Source of the DNA: Alloascoidea africana
Lineage: Eukaryota; Ascomycota; Alloascoideomycetes; Alloascoideales; Alloascoideaceae
NCBI GenBank assembly: GCA_030581615.1
Contig: JAKTTT010000049.1
Coordinates: 84,945 to 148,944, forward strand
Direction: 5' to 3'
DNA length: 64,000 nucleotides
The notes below the pieces were generated by a model that was not told the DNA's origin, ran no database searches, and saw only the letters and a list, made by a program, of their open reading frames with translations. Both the position numbers and the translations under genes were made by a program. Shown here one piece after another: positions 61,580 to 64,000 of this stretch. Numbering within the stretch: position 1 is the first letter of the stretch; each line of letters opens with the position of its first letter.

Positions 61580-64000
61580 AGCAGAAATTCGACATTTCCT
61601 ATATAGATGGTTATATTCATACATTAAATACGTAGCGCTTTAATATTGTTCATGATGGTTATTCTTTTGATCTTTGTTTATACAATCATTGAAAAAGTTT
61701 GAGCTTGTAAGAACATCTCCTAATTGAATCGATTTACAGAAGTTTGGACAAAGTAGAAACTAACAGAGTGAAGCCATTTGCCCATATAAGCGAAAGCGTT
61801 CATAGAATCACAAATTGTAATGCGAGCAGATGTTGCTTCAAAGGAAATCTATAAAAATTAGCCAAGACAGCCTTGTAACTATTTGGGAGAGCTTTGGAAT
61901 TTTTGAACACCAAGAACATTGCAGTTACAACGAGATATATACAGAAAACGGGGTCAAACAAAGAATAACAGCGAAGTTTACGACATCATTCTTACTGCAA
62001 TAAAATCCACGCTTTCTATAGAAAAGAGGTAACAGAGGAGTAAGAAATAAGATTAAGATGTTAGTTATTGTAACAATAAGTGCTCAACGCATAAAGAAGA
62101 TATAAATCCTTAAAAGAGTATGCTATTGGTGCAAAAATCCCAACAAAAGTGATTATTGAACAGTCCCCTCTAGAGATTCCGTGAGAAATACCCGTCACAT
62201 TTGCTGAAAAGGATTTGAGCTTCCAAGTGCTTTGTAGGCTCATTCGATCAGAAGCAGTGAATTTTATTTTGCAGGTCGAGAAAAAACCACTGTTCATAAT
62301 CATGTATATTAGCATAAGATTGAAACCATCAGGCTCTTTACTACTTTTCTGATCGACAAGAATACAACTCCTTACAAAATGCCGCAAAAAGTTCTAGTTG
62401 AGATTATGTTTATTAACAGAGAAAAACGTTTAGTGCTTCCCTTTTCTTTTGGAATCGCCATACACCCATAGAGCAGATGCCAGTATATCCTGATAAGAGT
62501 TCGCTACTGCAATTCTTCTTTCAAATAGGTATACTAAACCAGAGAGAATACAACAATCCATTCAAGTAAACAATTATTGTTTTTGGCTATTAAACTAACT
62601 GGTTTCAATTAATCCATTTAGGAAAATTAGGCGATAACCTTGTCATGCTCCAGATTGTTTACTTATTCATCATGCGCCAACTGTTCTCTTGGGGCTTATC
62701 GGAAAGTTTTTGTGATATTCTTTCTTTTCAAGTATTTTAGTGCACTTCAAATCCAACAGAAGAAAACAATTCTAAAAGTTGAAAATGATACTAATGTCTA
62801 CGCTACAATGTGCACAATGGACGTCATCACCATGTCAAACGTGAGCCAAAAGATTCGTTGGCAACTTGGAAAAATTTTCTAGTTCCATGGGGTGCATCTA
62901 ACTCAATAAATTTATCAGCCGCATAGATGTGTAACGGAAGTTACCACAGTATGTTTTATTCGGCTTAAACAGACTGGAATCTTGAAGATTGTCCGTTTCT
63001 GTTTCTCACCACTGAGACTTAAGGTTTTGAGATATGCATCTTGATAATGGATGGATAATGTTCACCGACACCAACTACACACCACAAGTTGATTGTGGCC
63101 AACTCTCAAAAGTTACAGTAGAACTTTTTTTTGTTTAAGGTCTATTTTTTGTTCCTTTTTTGGCCGTAAGGAAAAAAATATAGTTGTAATGTGTTGAAGG
63201 TTGGATGCAGGGACGCATAATCCTTAAAAACGGACATAACAAAGCTAACTTTAGATTATTGTTGAAAACCAAAGTAACAGCAATTATTTCTCTAAATAGA
63301 CAATTATTCATAACAGGCACACAGCTTTAGAGAAGAGAACGCATTCAACACAGCTAATTTATATGACTCAAGAGCACATATTATAGGTTTTTCTTTGTTA
63401 CCATTTCTTCAACCATAAAAGTGTAATAAATATTCTGAATCTGAAGAACCATTCTTTTTATTCTTTTTTATTCTATCCCACTAAAACCAACAAAAATCAG
63501 TGCAACCTTAATGCTATTTTTCGTATTTCCGAAGATCCTATTTATTTTCTTTTTATCAAATGTATATAATGCGGCTTCAGCAAGAAACTGCATATCCAGT
63601 AACTTCTCCATTTTCTCATTTCAGAATGTGAATCGACAGTTCCGTTCTTTTTGCTGGATGTTATCGGATGCTTGTTTAGGTCCTGAGCACCGTTTAAATT
63701 CTTCATAAGGATTAGTTGCCATGTTAGGGTCACGCTCTTTTATATAAACACTGCACCCACTGCCCTCGCGGTTCTGAAGATTCCCCAGTGAAAACATCAG
63801 GGCTTCGGCGGTTGGTAGTAAAACTCTGGAAGTCATGGGTAAATATGTCTATTTACAAGAATGTTAAGAAGTTAATATGACAATATGAGCAGAAATGAGG
63901 AGTCAAAGAGAACGGGCACTTTATTTCTGTTTGATAGAACAGATTGATTTTTGTAAGAAATTCACGCGTTTTTATGTTTTATGTAACTTTATTTATTCTC
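61580..64000. other. Gene-free right end, 2.4 kb
   Basis: I find no supported gene. Open frames at 62061-62387 (minus), 62640-62882 (plus) and 63621-63836 (minus, 71 codons) have no family features. The last has ordinary codons and a good ATG, so it could be a first exon of a gene I cannot complete, but it also contains a TATATAAA box, which suits a promoter. T-rich tracts are common. A gene starting beyond the right edge is possible. Confidence 0.35.

Noticed and set aside
63621-63836. 71-codon minus-strand ORF near the right edge
   Set aside because: Good ATG, but no family features, no completing exon found, and it overlaps a TATATAAA box.

Overview
The window is nuclear DNA of a budding yeast (Saccharomycotina). 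The gene set is typical of yeast (GPI12, YIP4, MET17, NMD4, RAX2, RSM25, UTP25, ICE2, TIM8, NUP159, AIM7, GVP36, GPC1, RPN11, SSE1). Three features argue against the Saccharomycetaceae and the CUG-Ser clade. A spliced gene for a complex I B12-type subunit lies at 32618-32879. Introns are frequent: ten genes are split, TIM8 and AIM7 into four exons and NUP159 into six. CTG encodes a conserved leucine in RPN11. An early-branching, intron-bearing yeast fits best (Dipodascales/Trichomonascaceae-like); I cannot name the genus.

Layout. 0.5-4.6 kb: GPI12 (-) diverges from an amidase and YIP4 (+). 4.8-10.7 kb: a Zn2Cys6 regulator and a long disordered Ala/Glu/Lys/Pro protein, both (-). 10.75-12.5 kb: a gene-free stretch with a very GC-rich core full of tandem repeats. 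12.5-13.9 kb: MET17 (-). 14-24 kb: gene-poor, with an intron-containing tRNA-Met, an inverted repeat, NMD4, a tRNA-Val, a perfect 88-bp inverted repeat, and an internally deleted Fot1/pogo transposon inserted at the outer edge of one repeat arm. 24-31 kb: an FGGY pentulose kinase and RAX2 (+). 31-46 kb: dense housekeeping genes (YeeE-type sulfur transporter, complex I subunit, RSM25, UTP25, ICE2, AIM18/46-like, TIM8, NUP159, AIM7, a flavin-reductase-fold gene). 46.8-51.6 kb: GVP36-like BAR protein, CTR copper transporter, GPC1. 51.7-53.3 kb: a MITE-like inverted repeat and a probable Harbinger transposase relic. 53.4-61.6 kb: an unrecognised protein, a PH-domain protein, RPN11 and SSE1. 61.6-64 kb: no gene recognised.

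Themes. Sulfur: MET17 and the YeeE-type transporter both have Cbf1-type CACGTG sites upstream. Proteostasis: RPN11 is followed by SSE1, which has a near-ideal heat-shock element. Mitochondrion: complex I subunit, RSM25 and TIM8 (AIM18/46-like probable). Exon structures were built by hand from GT..AG sites, reading frame and remembered family similarity; no database was searched.
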